64,000 nucleotides of DNA. Source: Trichococcus sp. K1Tr. Its GTDB lineage: Bacteria; Bacillota; Bacilli; Lactobacillales; Aerococcaceae. The notes beneath the pieces were generated by a model that was given only the letters and a program-made list of their open reading frames with translations, was not told the origin of the DNA and did not search any database. Shown piece after piece: positions 44,671 to 53,939 of the stretch (position 1 is the stretch's first letter; every line of letters begins with the position of its first letter). The stretch is from assembly GCF_028309625.1 (NCBI RefSeq), contig NZ_JAQMHR010000008.1, positions 62,001-126,000 on the forward strand, given 5' to 3'. Made by a program: the position numbers and the translations under genes.

Positions 44671-47157
44671 CTATGACTCCCCTCTAATTATCCTATTAGT
44701 AAATTGTCTGGGCACATCGGGATAATTTATATCCAATAGTCCGATTACTCTACGTCTTTGGCTAAATTCAATTTCTGCATTATTGAGAATTTGCTCTAGC
44801 GGCATTCCATCAAACCCCTCAATTGTTTGATCTCGAAGTTCTCGAAGATTATTCTTTACTTTTTCGCTTGCTCGATAGAAGCTCATATAATTCTCTTCTA
44901 TATTTTTATCTCCTATCACTTTTCCTACAAATTTGATGAATTCTTTATCCCTAGGAAGTAAAGGGAATTTGCTTGAATTAGTCCATTGATTTAAAAATGC
45001 CGCTTTACGTTCGCCATCACCAGCTCTATAAAATAGGTCAGCTAAGTCTTCACTACTTAACATGTTTTTTTTTCTATAGTGTTCAAGGCTAGTTTTCCAG
45101 TAGTAATCAAGAAATTCAGCTTTCTCCTTTTCATTGAAATCTGAATAGCTTTTAAAAAGATACCCATCATTTTGAAATCTCTTAAGATATATCTCGTTGG
45201 AATACGGTACTACAAACTCAACAATTTCATCAAACACATTTATTGATGAAATGTCTTTTCGATAAGTTATTCCATCTACTAAAACAAATGCCCGCCCAAA
45301 ATCTGTTCCAAGGATGACATCTCCTGATTCCAAGAGAATTTTTTTATTTATTGTTACGAATGCATTCTTATCTGCATCTTTGTCTATAAGATATTCTGAC
45401 TCATTACTATTTTTCTCGACAATCCTACTAATAACTTCCATTTCACTCTCAATTTCATCTTCCATTTCTTCTAACAGGTCTTCGGCGCCATCATCAAGTA
45501 GTTCATTCCCATTAATACCCTGAACTAATTCTTCGCTTTGGAGATACTTTTGAACGCATTGATAATAACTACCTTCAATGCATCCACTCAATTCATTAAT
45601 TTTATTGATTTGCTGGAGAATTCTTTCATCTCTTTTTAAAGATTTAGCAAGCCAGTTAGAGTGCATTTTAGGAAACATGAAACAATAATCTTTTGCAACA
45701 TTAGCAGATACCCACTTCCGTCTATCTGCCGGCTTTAAATTAACTAGAATGACATGATCATATTGATATATCATGTCCTCGGTTAATTTTGCATTACTTG
45801 GTAAAACCATAATGTTAATATTATTTGTTGTGTAATATTCAACAGTATCATTTAACAAATCTGGATACACGACTAATGCTATCTTATGTTTACTATGTGT
45901 TATTTGCTTTATTTTTTGAGATACATTAAATCCGAATCTATTAATACTTAAATCAGTCAACAGTTGCCTTAATCTTTTTGTCTCATGAAACCCAATTTTT
46001 TCTGAATATTCTGATATCACATTCATCTTTTCCGCAAATATTGATGATTCTCCTCCATGCGTTTGCCCTAAGACAGTCCTCGAGAATCCAATCAATAAGT
46101 TGTGCAAGTAACGTTTGCTACTATCATTACTCATTTCATCTAAGAACTCATGCAGCTTTTCAACATTAAGATGAAAAGCTGCATTATTTGAGACTGGAAT
46201 AAAATTATAGGAAACCTTTAACGCATCTTCTCTATTAGCTGTCATATAAGAATCCGTCCAAATATATTTCTTTAAAACTAAAGATAAATCTTCAATTAAA
46301 TCTGACTCAAATAAAGTTGGTACTGTTCCGAATATTCCCAGCTGGATGTCATTTTCATTGTGTATATCTATAATTGAATTAAAATCACTACGCTTAAATC
46401 CCTTCTCAAATTTATCTCCGAAAATATAGATATGGGAAGGTAACTTCTCATTCTCAATATATTCTAAGGCCTCAGATATGTTGGAAAAAAAATATACAAT
46501 GGGATCATTATTACTTAGGTCATGAGCAATTCTTTTTTTTTCGCCTTTATTTGGAAAGTACCACGCCGGGCAAAGTTCACCAAAGAAAAGGGTTTCATTT
46601 TTAACCGTTAGCCGAACTTGCTCTATTTTTTTTAGGAGATTTAATTCAGCTATTATTATAATTTTTTGTGAGTTTGTTCTACTGAAATCCGATATTCCTA
46701 GATAATCAGCTAATTTTTTTCGTGTATCCTTAACCCGGCTACCTCGTTTTACTGTAGTTGCAATTGTCACACCATTAACAATTGCCTCCTCATCCAATAT
46801 TCGGCTAACTGGAGAATTTCTCCCTTTTTTTCTTGCCCCTACTCCTAGTAAAATATATTTCCCTTTAAAATCGGGAGCTTCCCCACCAAATGTAAAGTAT
46901 TCCCCTCCATATATTAAGGAGTCACCTAAACTAATATCAGCCAACTTAATTTTGTTGGAGTGAACTAAATTTTCATACACAGCCTTTAAGCAGACATATA
47001 GCATTAGGGTTTGATAATAATCTTCTACTATGTAGTAATAAGCGAAAGATTTATCATTTTCTACAGACAAAATGTCTTTTACTATTTTTTTCACATTTCC
47101 AGAAACATATCCGAAGGGAGAATTCTGATAAATTAAAGTCTCAATTAAATCCAACAA
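44671..47157 (-). CDS. drmE: DISARM class 2 accessory protein, DrmE-like
   Basis: An 828-residue protein in the position and size range of DrmE, the class 2 accessory gene of unknown biochemical role. It starts near LDLIETLIYQNSPFGYVSGN, has a basic N-terminal region, a Rossmann-like stretch HKIALVVYPDLLNDTVEYYT followed by NINIMVLPSN, a strongly acidic segment EDLLEEMEDEIESEMEV (about 545) and a C-terminal RRRVIGLLDINYPDVP. No helicase or nuclease motif seen. The start is uncertain: TTG at 47157 follows AGGGGTGATC; a GTG at 47163 lacks a site. Assignment rests on context more than on motifs. Confidence 0.7.
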   Translation of the reverse strand: MLDLIETLIYQNSPFGYVSGNVKKIVKDILSVENDKSFAYYYIVEDYYQTLMLYVCLKAVYENLVHSNKIKLADISLGDSLIYGGEYFTFGGEAPDFKGKYILLGVGARKKGRNSPVSRILDEEAIVNGVTIATTVKRGSRVKDTRKKLADYLGISDFSRTNSQKIIIIAELNLLKKIEQVRLTVKNETLFFGELCPAWYFPNKGEKKRIAHDLSNNDPIVYFFSNISEALEYIENEKLPSHIYIFGDKFEKGFKRSDFNSIIDIHNENDIQLGIFGTVPTLFESDLIEDLSLVLKKYIWTDSYMTANREDALKVSYNFIPVSNNAAFHLNVEKLHEFLDEMSNDSSKRYLHNLLIGFSRTVLGQTHGGESSIFAEKMNVISEYSEKIGFHETKRLRQLLTDLSINRFGFNVSQKIKQITHSKHKIALVVYPDLLNDTVEYYTTNNINIMVLPSNAKLTEDMIYQYDHVILVNLKPADRRKWVSANVAKDYCFMFPKMHSNWLAKSLKRDERILQQINKINELSGCIEGSYYQCVQKYLQSEELVQGINGNELLDDGAEDLLEEMEDEIESEMEVISRIVEKNSNESEYLIDKDADKNAFVTINKKILLESGDVILGTDFGRAFVLVDGITYRKDISSINVFDEIVEFVVPYSNEIYLKRFQNDGYLFKSYSDFNEKEKAEFLDYYWKTSLEHYRKKNMLSSEDLADLFYRAGDGERKAAFLNQWTNSSKFPLLPRDKEFIKFVGKVIGDKNIEENYMSFYRASEKVKNNLRELRDQTIEGFDGMPLEQILNNAEIEFSQRRRVIGLLDINYPDVPRQFTNRIIRGES

Positions 47158-47217
47158 GATCACCCCTAAATATAGTTATATAACTTAATTATACATTAAC
47201 GGAATTATTTATGTTGC

Positions 47218-47260
47218 ATAAACCATGAAATTTTTATACAATTAAAATTTCATGGTTTAT
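47218..47260. promoter_or_regulatory. Perfect 17-bp inverted repeat between drmE and drmMII
   Basis: ATAAACCATGAAATTTT (47218-47234) and AAAATTTCATGGTTTAT (47244-47260) with a 9-base spacer. The right arm runs up to the probable -35 of drmMII and the left arm lies just upstream of the minus-strand promoter of drmE, so it is placed to control both directions. Confidence 0.75.
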
Positions 47261-47284
47261 CAACTATTAAAGAACTGATATAAT
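47256..47284 (+). promoter_or_regulatory. Probable promoter of drmMII
   Basis: -10 TATAAT at 47279-47284, with a weak -35 (TTTATC) 17 bases upstream that overlaps the end of the inverted repeat. AGGAGGGG and the ATG follow 11-27 bases later. Confidence 0.55.
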
Positions 47285-47305
47285 ATCTATTAAGGAGGGG
47301 AAATC

Positions 47306-48559
47306 ATGATTAATATTGTTGATTTATTCTCCGGGGCAGGGGGATTGACGGAAGGCTTTAGAGGTAGTGAATTCAACATTGTATCCCACGTTGAGATGGA
47401 TAAGGCTGCTTGCCAGACTCTTCAAGTTCGTGAAATTTATTATCATTTAAAAAATAATAACAATTTGAATAATTATAATGAATACCTTGCCGGGAACCTC
47501 TCATTCAGCCAATTAACATCATCTGTGCCCGAATCAATAACAAATAAAATTATCAACTTACCTATTTGCGAAGAACACATTCAGAGCATTTTTAATAGAA
47601 TTGATGCAGAATTATCTGATAATTCTGTACACGGAATTATAGGAGGCCCTCCCTGCCAAGCATACTCTACTATAGGCAGAGCTCGAAATGAGTCAAAAAA
47701 GCACGAGGACCAAAGAATATATCTTTATAAATACTATATCGAATTTCTAAGGAAATATAGTCCTGATTTTTTTATTTTCGAAAACGTAAAAGGCCTCCTT
47801 TCGTACAAGGATGTTGACGGCAACTTGCTATTTCCTAAGATAGAAAAAGACTTTCAAAATGCATTAGGAGAGAATAGTTATGTGTTGCAACATCAAATAA
47901 TTAACAGTGCTGACTTTGGAGTACCTCAGAAAAGAGAACGATTGATAATTTTCGGAAGGAAACCTAGCTTTAACGGTTTCAATTTTTTTGACGATTTAAG
48001 CCACTTTAAGACTAATCCACCAACACTTAATGAACTTTTTTATGATTTGCCAATAATGAAGAATGGCGAAACTAATAATGATTACCGCCCAGTGGAACCT
48101 GTCGAATTCGTGAAGAAATTCATCAGAACCGAAGAATTCCCGTTAACACAAAATATATCTCGTAAAAATAATCTAAACGATTTAGAAATATACAAAATCG
48201 TAGTTCAAGAGAAGTTAAATACGAATAATAATCTCAAATATTCCGATTTACCTCAAGAATTAATTAAACATAAAAAATCAAATATATTCCTTGATAGATT
48301 CAAAGCCCTTCAAGGTGACTCGATTAGCCATACTGTAGTCGCCCATATTTCAAAAGATGGTCATTATTATATCCATCCTGATATAAATCAAAATCGTTCA
48401 ATCTCTGTACGAGAAGCCGCACGGATTCAAACTTTTCCGGATGATTTTTATTTTGAAAACTCTAGAACAGCTGCCTTCAAACAAATTGGCAATGCGGTCC
48501 CACCACTTCTCTCAAAAGCCTTTGGCAAAGTAATTATGAATATTTTATCTGGCAGCTGA
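47306..48559 (+). CDS. drmMII: DNA cytosine-5 methyltransferase DrmMII
   Basis: A 417-residue C5 methyltransferase. Motif I INIVDLFSGAGGLTEGF (residues 2-18), motif IV GGPPCQAYS with catalytic Cys117, motif VI FIFENVKGLLSYKD, motif VIII VPQKRERLIIFG, and motif X QIGNAVPP near the C-terminus are all present; the target-recognition region lies between VIII and IX. In class 2 DISARM this enzyme marks host DNA as self. It is transcribed divergently from drmE-drmA-drmB. AAGGAGGGG precedes the ATG. Target sequence cannot be inferred. Confidence 0.9.
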   Translation: MINIVDLFSGAGGLTEGFRGSEFNIVSHVEMDKAACQTLQVREIYYHLKNNNNLNNYNEYLAGNLSFSQLTSSVPESITNKIINLPICEEHIQSIFNRIDAELSDNSVHGIIGGPPCQAYSTIGRARNESKKHEDQRIYLYKYYIEFLRKYSPDFFIFENVKGLLSYKDVDGNLLFPKIEKDFQNALGENSYVLQHQIINSADFGVPQKRERLIIFGRKPSFNGFNFFDDLSHFKTNPPTLNELFYDLPIMKNGETNNDYRPVEPVEFVKKFIRTEEFPLTQNISRKNNLNDLEIYKIVVQEKLNTNNNLKYSDLPQELIKHKKSNIFLDRFKALQGDSISHTVVAHISKDGHYYIHPDINQNRSISVREAARIQTFPDDFYFENSRTAAFKQIGNAVPPLLSKAFGKVIMNILSGS

Positions 48560-48581
48560 TTATGTAATACCTTCCACTATC

Positions 48582-48638
48582 AAAAAAAGAGCCGCTTTGT
48601 TATCCAATAAAACTGGATTACAAAGCGGCTCTTTTTTT
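48582..48638. terminator. Bidirectional terminator between drmMII and malR
   Basis: AAAAAAAGAGCCGCTTTGT..ATCCA / TGGAT..ACAAAGCGGCTCTTTTTTT with a 7-base loop. Works for both convergent genes and marks the right edge of the defence island. Confidence 0.92.
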
Positions 48639-48671
48639 CATGTCGGTTCTATCGATAAAATAGTGAGTGAA

Positions 48672-49679
48672 TTATCTTGAAATAACCGTCTCTCTCTCGA
48701 TCACCTCATGCGGCACGATCATCTTCGGCAGCAAGGCGCTCGGTTCGTTGAGTTGGCGGATCAGTAGGGCGGCGGCTTGTCTGGCCAGTTCCTGGACGTG
48801 GATGTCGATGGTCGTCAGGAATGGGTGGGACAGGGTCGCAAAGACGGAATTGTTGAAGCTGATCAGCGAGATGTCGTCCGGAACTTTGTACTTGTCCAGC
48901 TGCAGATACTGCAGGACACGCAAAGCTAGGCGGTCATCGCCGACGACGAGTCCGGTCGGTTGGGTCTCTTCGAGGAACTCCAGGAAAGCCATGAAATCAG
49001 TCGGCGTTTCGAAATAGAGTTCCGGATGGACGGTCAGATTGGCGTCGCGCAAGGCATCGGAATAGCCTTTATAGCGTTCCTTGTCGACGACTTGGGAAGG
49101 CGTCAGACCGACATAGCCAATCCGCTGGTGCCCATGCTGGATCAGGCAGTCGGCCGCCGATTTGCCGGACAGGCGGTTGTCGTTGTCGATATAGATTGTT
49201 TCGTTCTCGTAGACATCCGGTTTCCCCAGCAGTGCATAAGGAATCTTCTCATCATGCAGGAACATGCGGATCGGATCTTTCGCCTCCGAATACAACAGGA
49301 TGAAGCCATCGACCAGTTTGCGTTGATGCATCAAGCGTACGCTGTCCTTCAGTTCCGTCATCGTCTTACCGGTCGCTAGGGAAATCATGTATTTCTGTTC
49401 GTTGCAGACGACGCCGATTTCCTGGATCATCTCCAGGAAGAGCGGATTCTGCGCAGGATTCCCCATCGTTCCCACCGGCAGAATCACACCGATTGTCTGC
49501 GTGGACTTATTGGCCAGGTTCTGGGCGGCGAAGTTGGGCGTGTAGCCCAGTTTCTGCATCGCTTGGCGCACTTTCACTTTTGTGTTTTCGCTGATCAGCG
49601 GACTGTCCTTCAACGCGCGTGAAACGGTTGAAGTCGCGACGCCCGCTTCTCTGGCGACATCTTTTATCGTAACGGTCAT
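48672..49679 (-). CDS. malR: LacI-family maltose operon regulator MalR
   Basis: A 335-residue repressor. The N-terminal helix-turn-helix is TIKDVAREAGVATSTVSRAL, followed by the hinge and a sugar-binding core (ANKSTQTIGVILPVGTMGN, LVVGDDRLALRVLQ, LISFNNSVFATLSHPFLT). The ATG at 49679 is preferred because GAGG lies nine bases upstream. It is the last gene of the malP-pgmB-malM-malR operon. The TGCAATCGATTGCA-type palindromes in the malP-malT intergenic region are its probable targets. Confidence 0.88.
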   Translation of the reverse strand: MTVTIKDVAREAGVATSTVSRALKDSPLISENTKVKVRQAMQKLGYTPNFAAQNLANKSTQTIGVILPVGTMGNPAQNPLFLEMIQEIGVVCNEQKYMISLATGKTMTELKDSVRLMHQRKLVDGFILLYSEAKDPIRMFLHDEKIPYALLGKPDVYENETIYIDNDNRLSGKSAADCLIQHGHQRIGYVGLTPSQVVDKERYKGYSDALRDANLTVHPELYFETPTDFMAFLEFLEETQPTGLVVGDDRLALRVLQYLQLDKYKVPDDISLISFNNSVFATLSHPFLTTIDIHVQELARQAAALLIRQLNEPSALLPKMIVPHEVIERETVISR

Positions 49680-49715
49680 AGGCATTTTCCTCAGGTTCAT
49701 TTTTGTATCTCTAGA

Positions 49716-50729
49716 TTACCATTTAAAAGTGTAATTTTGAACCCTTGTCGCTAAAGTATTTGGCACCAGAACGATATTGTCCCAGCCCGGATGATGGATG
49801 GCGTCCGGCACTTCCTGCGCTTCGATCGCCAAACCGAGGTGGCTTTGCATCGGGCGTCCGTTCACAAGGTATGGCTCATTCATGTCGGTCGTCGAAAACA
49901 ACACGATGCTGCTGCGGTTGCTGGACAGCGCCATTTCCCGGCCACTGCCCGCATCGCTGAGGGCCAACTGCTTTTGTTCGTCCGAGTGCATCAGGAAAAC
50001 ATCGTCGAATCCTTCCGGCTTTTTTTGAATGGCGTCGCCGATAAGCGTCGCTTCGCGGAAATCGAAAGCCGTCCCCGCCACCGCTTGTTTCGTCCCGGTC
50101 GGAAGCTTTTCGGCATCCAATTCCAGCACTTCTTCGCAGGCCAGCTGCAAAGTATGCTCGGTGATCGGACGCTTGGCCTCGCCGCTCAAATTGAAATAGA
50201 TGTGGCTCGTCGGATTGAACAGCGTCTCTTCAGAGCAAGCGCCTGTCATTGTGATTGTCAAGCAGCCTTCCGCATCCAGCGTATAGCTGATTTTCGCCTG
50301 CAGCCGGCCGGGATAGCCGACCGTTTCCGGAGTCGATTCCAACGAGAAAGTGACGCTCACCGCTTCCGCCGTTTCTTCGGTCGTAAATCCCCAGAACTGT
50401 TGGCCCCAACCGCGGCTTCCGCCGTGGATATGGTGTGCGCTGTTATTCTGTTCCAGCTGCACTGCGCCCCATTTGCCTTCAGCGATCCGGCCGGCAACTG
50501 GTCCAACGGTCGCGCCGAAGGATGCCTGGTCGTTACCGTAGGCTTCGGCATCAGCCAAGCCCAGGACAACATTTTCGCTCTGGCCTTCCCGGTCCGGGAC
50601 AAGCAAGCGGATCAGCCGTGCGCCGTAGTTGATGCAGCTGACGGACATACCGTTCGGCTGGCTCAAATCGATGCGCATGACTTGTTCCGTTCCGATGCTG
50701 CCCCATTCGCGGATAGAGATGCTAGCCAT
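49716..50729 (-). CDS. malM: Aldose 1-epimerase (mutarotase) MalM
   Basis: A 337-residue galactose mutarotase-like enzyme. Motifs: SAHHIHGGSRGWGQQFWGF (substrate-binding His), NPTSHIYFNLSG (second His) and AIEAQEVPDAIHHPG carrying the catalytic Glu. Converts the anomers of glucose released by maltose phosphorylase. The ATG at 50729 overlaps the last codons of pgmB by 8 bases, so the two genes are translationally coupled; the longer frame to 50885 lies inside pgmB. Confidence 0.9.
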   Translation of the reverse strand: MASISIREWGSIGTEQVMRIDLSQPNGMSVSCINYGARLIRLLVPDREGQSENVVLGLADAEAYGNDQASFGATVGPVAGRIAEGKWGAVQLEQNNSAHHIHGGSRGWGQQFWGFTTEETAEAVSVTFSLESTPETVGYPGRLQAKISYTLDAEGCLTITMTGACSEETLFNPTSHIYFNLSGEAKRPITEHTLQLACEEVLELDAEKLPTGTKQAVAGTAFDFREATLIGDAIQKKPEGFDDVFLMHSDEQKQLALSDAGSGREMALSSNRSSIVLFSTTDMNEPYLVNGRPMQSHLGLAIEAQEVPDAIHHPGWDNIVLVPNTLATRVQNYTFKW

Positions 50730-51396
50730 TGGCCGTCGCCTTCTCCCACGTATCGCGCAGGACGGCAAGCGACAAGTCGCTCGTGTCCGCCAAGACGCGG
50801 TCGGCTTGCGCCAGCACTTCAGCGTCGCCGATTGCGATCGCAGGAATATGCGCAGCTTTGATGGCCTCCACGCCTGAAGCGGCATCTTCCACGCCGATGC
50901 ACTCGGCTGGTTTTGCCCCTGCCAGCTCCGCGCCGGCCAAGAAGATGTCCGGAGCCGGTTTACCTGCAGCCACTGAGGCTGGATCGACGATGCCGTCGAA
51001 GTAGTCCTTGACCTGCAAAAGCTCCAGGATGCCAGGTGCGTTCTTGCTGGCGGAAGTCACGATCGCCTTCAGACCCGCTTCGCGCAATTCTTCCAAAAGC
51101 GGCAGGATGCCAGGCAGGATGTCCGCCGGTGTCATTTCCTGGATCAATTCCAGATAATGGTCATTTTTCTTTGTGCACAAGGCTTCTTTTTCAGCTGTGG
51201 AATATTTATCCGCCAAGCCGCCGAATGCCAGGATGCGCTCGAGCGAATCGATGCGGCTGACACCCTTCAGCTCTTCATTGAAGGCTTCGTCAACGGTGAC
51301 CCCCAACTCCGCGCCGAGGTCACGCCAGGCCAAAAAATGGAATTTGGCAGTGTCGGTGATGACGCCGTCCAAGTCGAACAATACTGCTTTCAACAT
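50722..51396 (-). CDS. pgmB: Beta-phosphoglucomutase
   Basis: A 224-residue HAD-superfamily mutase that converts beta-glucose-1-phosphate to glucose-6-phosphate. Motif I LFDLDGVITDT (Asp8 nucleophile, Asp10 acid/base), cap-domain SRIDSLERILAFGG, motif II TSASKN, and the Lys/Asp motifs GKPAPDIFLAGAE and GVEDAASGVEAIKAA are complete. Start at 51396 follows AAAGGAG; a longer frame to 51423 overlaps malP. It handles the product of MalP encoded directly upstream. Confidence 0.93.
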   Translation of the reverse strand: MLKAVLFDLDGVITDTAKFHFLAWRDLGAELGVTVDEAFNEELKGVSRIDSLERILAFGGLADKYSTAEKEALCTKKNDHYLELIQEMTPADILPGILPLLEELREAGLKAIVTSASKNAPGILELLQVKDYFDGIVDPASVAAGKPAPDIFLAGAELAGAKPAECIGVEDAASGVEAIKAAHIPAIAIGDAEVLAQADRVLADTSDLSLAVLRDTWEKATANG

Positions 51397-51419
51397 TTCT
51401 TTCTCTCCTTTGGTGCCGC

Positions 51420-53693
51420 TCATGCGGACACGGTCTTTTTCAGTGCGACTTTGATTTCATCTTTCAGTTGCAGTTCTTCATCATAGATGCGGACAGACAA
51501 CGCTTCGCCTTTCACCAAGGTCAAGCTGACGTGTTCTTCGTTCACCGCGATCAGGATCAAGCTACCGCGGTAGTTGATGTGGAATTGGTAGTGCGTCCAG
51601 TCTTTCGGCAAGAACGGCGCGAAGCTCAGACCGTCTTTGGCGCGCATGCCGGCGAAGCCTTCCGCAATCGTCAACCAGCTACCGGTCATCGAAGTGATGT
51701 GCAAGCCGTCTTCGGTATCATTGTTGTAGTTGTCCAGATCCAGACGGGCAGTGCGTTGGTACAGTTCCACAGCTTTTTCTTCCTTGTGCAGCTCGGCCGC
51801 AAGGATCGCGTGGATGCATGGTGACAAACTTGATTCATGCACGGTCATCGGCTCGTAGAAGTCAAAGTTGCGTTCTTTTTCTTCCAGCGTGAATTCGTCA
51901 CCGAACAGGTAGATCCCTTGCAGGACGTCGGCTTGTTTGATGAAGCAAGAACGCAAAATCTTGTCCCATGACCAGTGTTGGTTCAATGGCAAATCAGCTT
52001 TGTCCAGCGCGCTGACCGGTTTCAGATCTTTGTCCAGGAACGTGTCGTGCTGCACGAAAACTTGGCGCTCCTCATCGTACGGGAAGTACATGTTGTCGAT
52101 GATGTCCTGCCATTTTGCTTTTTCGGCTGCGGTGATGCCCAATGCTGCTGCGCGTTCCGGATACTTCTCCAAGCTTTCCAAAGTATAACGCAGCACCCAG
52201 ACTGCCAAACGGTTTGTGTACCAGTTGTTGTTGATGTTGTTTTCGTACTCGTTCGGTCCGGTTACGCCATGGATCATGTAGCATTGCTTGTTTTGTGAGA
52301 AGTGTACGCGGTCAGCCCAGAAACGGCTGACGGCGCTGAGCACTTCCAGCCCTTCTTCGGCCAGGTAGCTTTCATCGCCTGTATAGGCGGTGTAATTGTA
52401 GATTGCGTAAGGGATCGCACCATTGCGGTGGATTTCCTCGAAAGTGATTTCCCATTCATTGTGGCACTCCACGCCGGTGAAGGTCACCATCGGATACAAC
52501 GCGCCCTTCAACCCTTGTTGCTTCGCATTATGGAAAGCACCCGGCAATTGGTTGTGGCGGTATTTCAAGAGATTGCGGGTAACTTCCGGCTCGGTAACCG
52601 CCAAGTAGAACGGCACGCCGTAAGCTTCCGTATCCCAGTAGGTAGCGCCGCCGTATTTCTCGCCGGTGAAGCCTTTCGGTCCGATGTTCAGGCGCTCATC
52701 TTCGCCGTAATAAGTAGAGAACAGTTGGAACAGGTTGAAACGGATGCCTTGTTGCGCTTCGTCATCTCCGCCGATTTCGACATCCGCCAGATCCCAACGC
52801 TTAGTCCACAGATTCGCTTGTTTTGCTTCCAATTCTTCGAAACTTTGGCCAGCTACTTTGGTGGCGTAGATTTCTTCGGCAGTTGCTGCCAGCTGGTCCT
52901 TCGCATGATCGCGGCTCGTCGTCAGCGTCACGTATTTCTCTAATAAAAGGACTTGGCCGTTTCCGGCTTCCCCTTCGAACACTTGGGAGACGAACAATTC
53001 TTTGCTGTTGTTGCCTTTTTGATTGAAGCCTGTCGCTTTGTGGTGCATCGTTGCAGCCACACTGAAACGTTCAATGCCGAAGTTGTTCGGGATCGTTTCG
53101 ACGACCAGCGTATCTTCCGTTTGTTCGACCCATTCCCAGAACATTTCATCATAGTTGGCATCTTCGTTTTGGACATTCCCGTCCAGAGCACTTTCGATAC
53201 GGATCGCGGCCTTTTCCGAGGCTGTGATTTCCACTTTGATAGCGCAAAGTTCCTTGATGTCGATGCTCAGGAAGCGGGTGAAGTGGACGGTGATTTCTTT
53301 ACCGTTCTTCACTACCGTAAAGAAGCGTTCCAAGCGGCCTTTTTCCATATCCAACGTCAAGTCGAAGTCTTTCACTTCATCGGTGTAAAGATCGATTTCT
53401 TCTCCGTCCACAAAGATGTGCATATACAGAAAATTCATCGCATTGATCACTTTTCCGAAATATTCCGGGTAGCCGTTTTTCCACCAGCCGACGCGTGTTT
53501 TGTCGGGATACCAGACGCCCGCCAGATACGTGCCTTGATGGTGATCGCCCGAATAGGCTTCCTCAAAGTTTCCACGCATGCCCATGTAGCCGTTGCCGAG
53601 ACTGGTCAGACTTTCCTGCAGGCGGCGATTTTCTTTGTCTAATTGTTTGGTTGTTACTTTCCAAGGATTGATTTCAAAAATTTGTTGCGTCAT
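51420..53693 (-). CDS. malP: Maltose phosphorylase (GH65)
   Basis: A 757-residue cytoplasmic phosphorylase. Early GH65 blocks [20 protein letters not shown] and [19 protein letters not shown] lie near the N-terminus; the catalytic Glu is in [20 protein letters not shown], and phosphate-binding segments follow ([23 protein letters not shown]). Releases glucose and beta-glucose-1-phosphate from maltose. A kojibiose or trehalose phosphorylase is not excluded by motifs alone, but the neighbours (PTS, MapP, PgmB, MalM) match the Enterococcus maltose pathway. First gene of the minus-strand mal operon. Confidence 0.9.
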   Translation of the reverse strand: MTQQIFEINPWKVTTKQLDKENRRLQESLTSLGNGYMGMRGNFEEAYSGDHHQGTYLAGVWYPDKTRVGWWKNGYPEYFGKVINAMNFLYMHIFVDGEEIDLYTDEVKDFDLTLDMEKGRLERFFTVVKNGKEITVHFTRFLSIDIKELCAIKVEITASEKAAIRIESALDGNVQNEDANYDEMFWEWVEQTEDTLVVETIPNNFGIERFSVAATMHHKATGFNQKGNNSKELFVSQVFEGEAGNGQVLLLEKYVTLTTSRDHAKDQLAATAEEIYATKVAGQSFEELEAKQANLWTKRWDLADVEIGGDDEAQQGIRFNLFQLFSTYYGEDERLNIGPKGFTGEKYGGATYWDTEAYGVPFYLAVTEPEVTRNLLKYRHNQLPGAFHNAKQQGLKGALYPMVTFTGVECHNEWEITFEEIHRNGAIPYAIYNYTAYTGDESYLAEEGLEVLSAVSRFWADRVHFSQNKQCYMIHGVTGPNEYENNINNNWYTNRLAVWVLRYTLESLEKYPERAAALGITAAEKAKWQDIIDNMYFPYDEERQVFVQHDTFLDKDLKPVSALDKADLPLNQHWSWDKILRSCFIKQADVLQGIYLFGDEFTLEEKERNFDFYEPMTVHESSLSPCIHAILAAELHKEEKAVELYQRTARLDLDNYNNDTEDGLHITSMTGSWLTIAEGFAGMRAKDGLSFAPFLPKDWTHYQFHINYRGSLILIAVNEEHVSLTLVKGEALSVRIYDEELQLKDEIKVALKKTVSA

Positions 53694-53725
53694 TATTGGT
53701 TCCCCCTTATTTGTTCTTCCCCCTT

Positions 53726-53754
53726 AGTTTACATGCAATCGGTTGCATTGTCAA
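53726..53754 (-). promoter_or_regulatory. malP operon promoter with operator in the spacer
   Basis: On the minus strand TTGACA (53749-53754) and TAAACT (53726-53731) are separated by 17 bases. The spacer exactly contains the palindrome ATGCAATCGGTTGCAT (53733-53748), a LacI-family operator, so MalR binding would block RNA polymerase. A second palindrome ATGCAAAAGTTGCAT (53754-53768) touches the -35. Confidence 0.85.
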
Positions 53755-53798
53755 TGCAAAAGTTGCATTATTATTTCCGACGCATGATTTCCTTGGCA

Positions 53799-53815
53799 TT
53801 GAAACGTTTTCTTCA
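53799..53815. promoter_or_regulatory. cre-like site between malP and malT
   Basis: TTGAAACGTTTTCTTCA, with a central GAAACGTTTTC close to the CcpA consensus, placed between the two divergent promoters. Confidence 0.5.
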
Positions 53816-53855
53816 TCTATCCGTTTAAAAACCAATTTATTCTAAAATAGACCGC

Positions 53856-53913
53856 TTGCAAAATTTCTGGATATGGTCTATACTTTGAATCGCAAACGTT
53901 GCAATCGATTGCA
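53856..53913 (+). promoter_or_regulatory. malT promoter and MalR operators
   Basis: -35 TTGCAA (53856-53861), 17-base spacer, -10 TATACT (53879-53884). Just downstream are overlapping palindromes GCAAACGTTGC (53892-53902) and TGCAATCGATTGCA (53900-53913), at the probable transcription start. This position fits roadblock repression by MalR. Confidence 0.82.
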
Positions 53914-53939
53914 CTGACAAATTTGAGAGGAGTTTTAAA

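Noticed and set aside
49791-50861. 356-codon plus-strand frame opposite malM/pgmB
   Set aside because: Antisense shadow of two well-supported enzymes in a GC-rich stretch; composition is Arg/Ala/Gln-biased and no family is recognisable.
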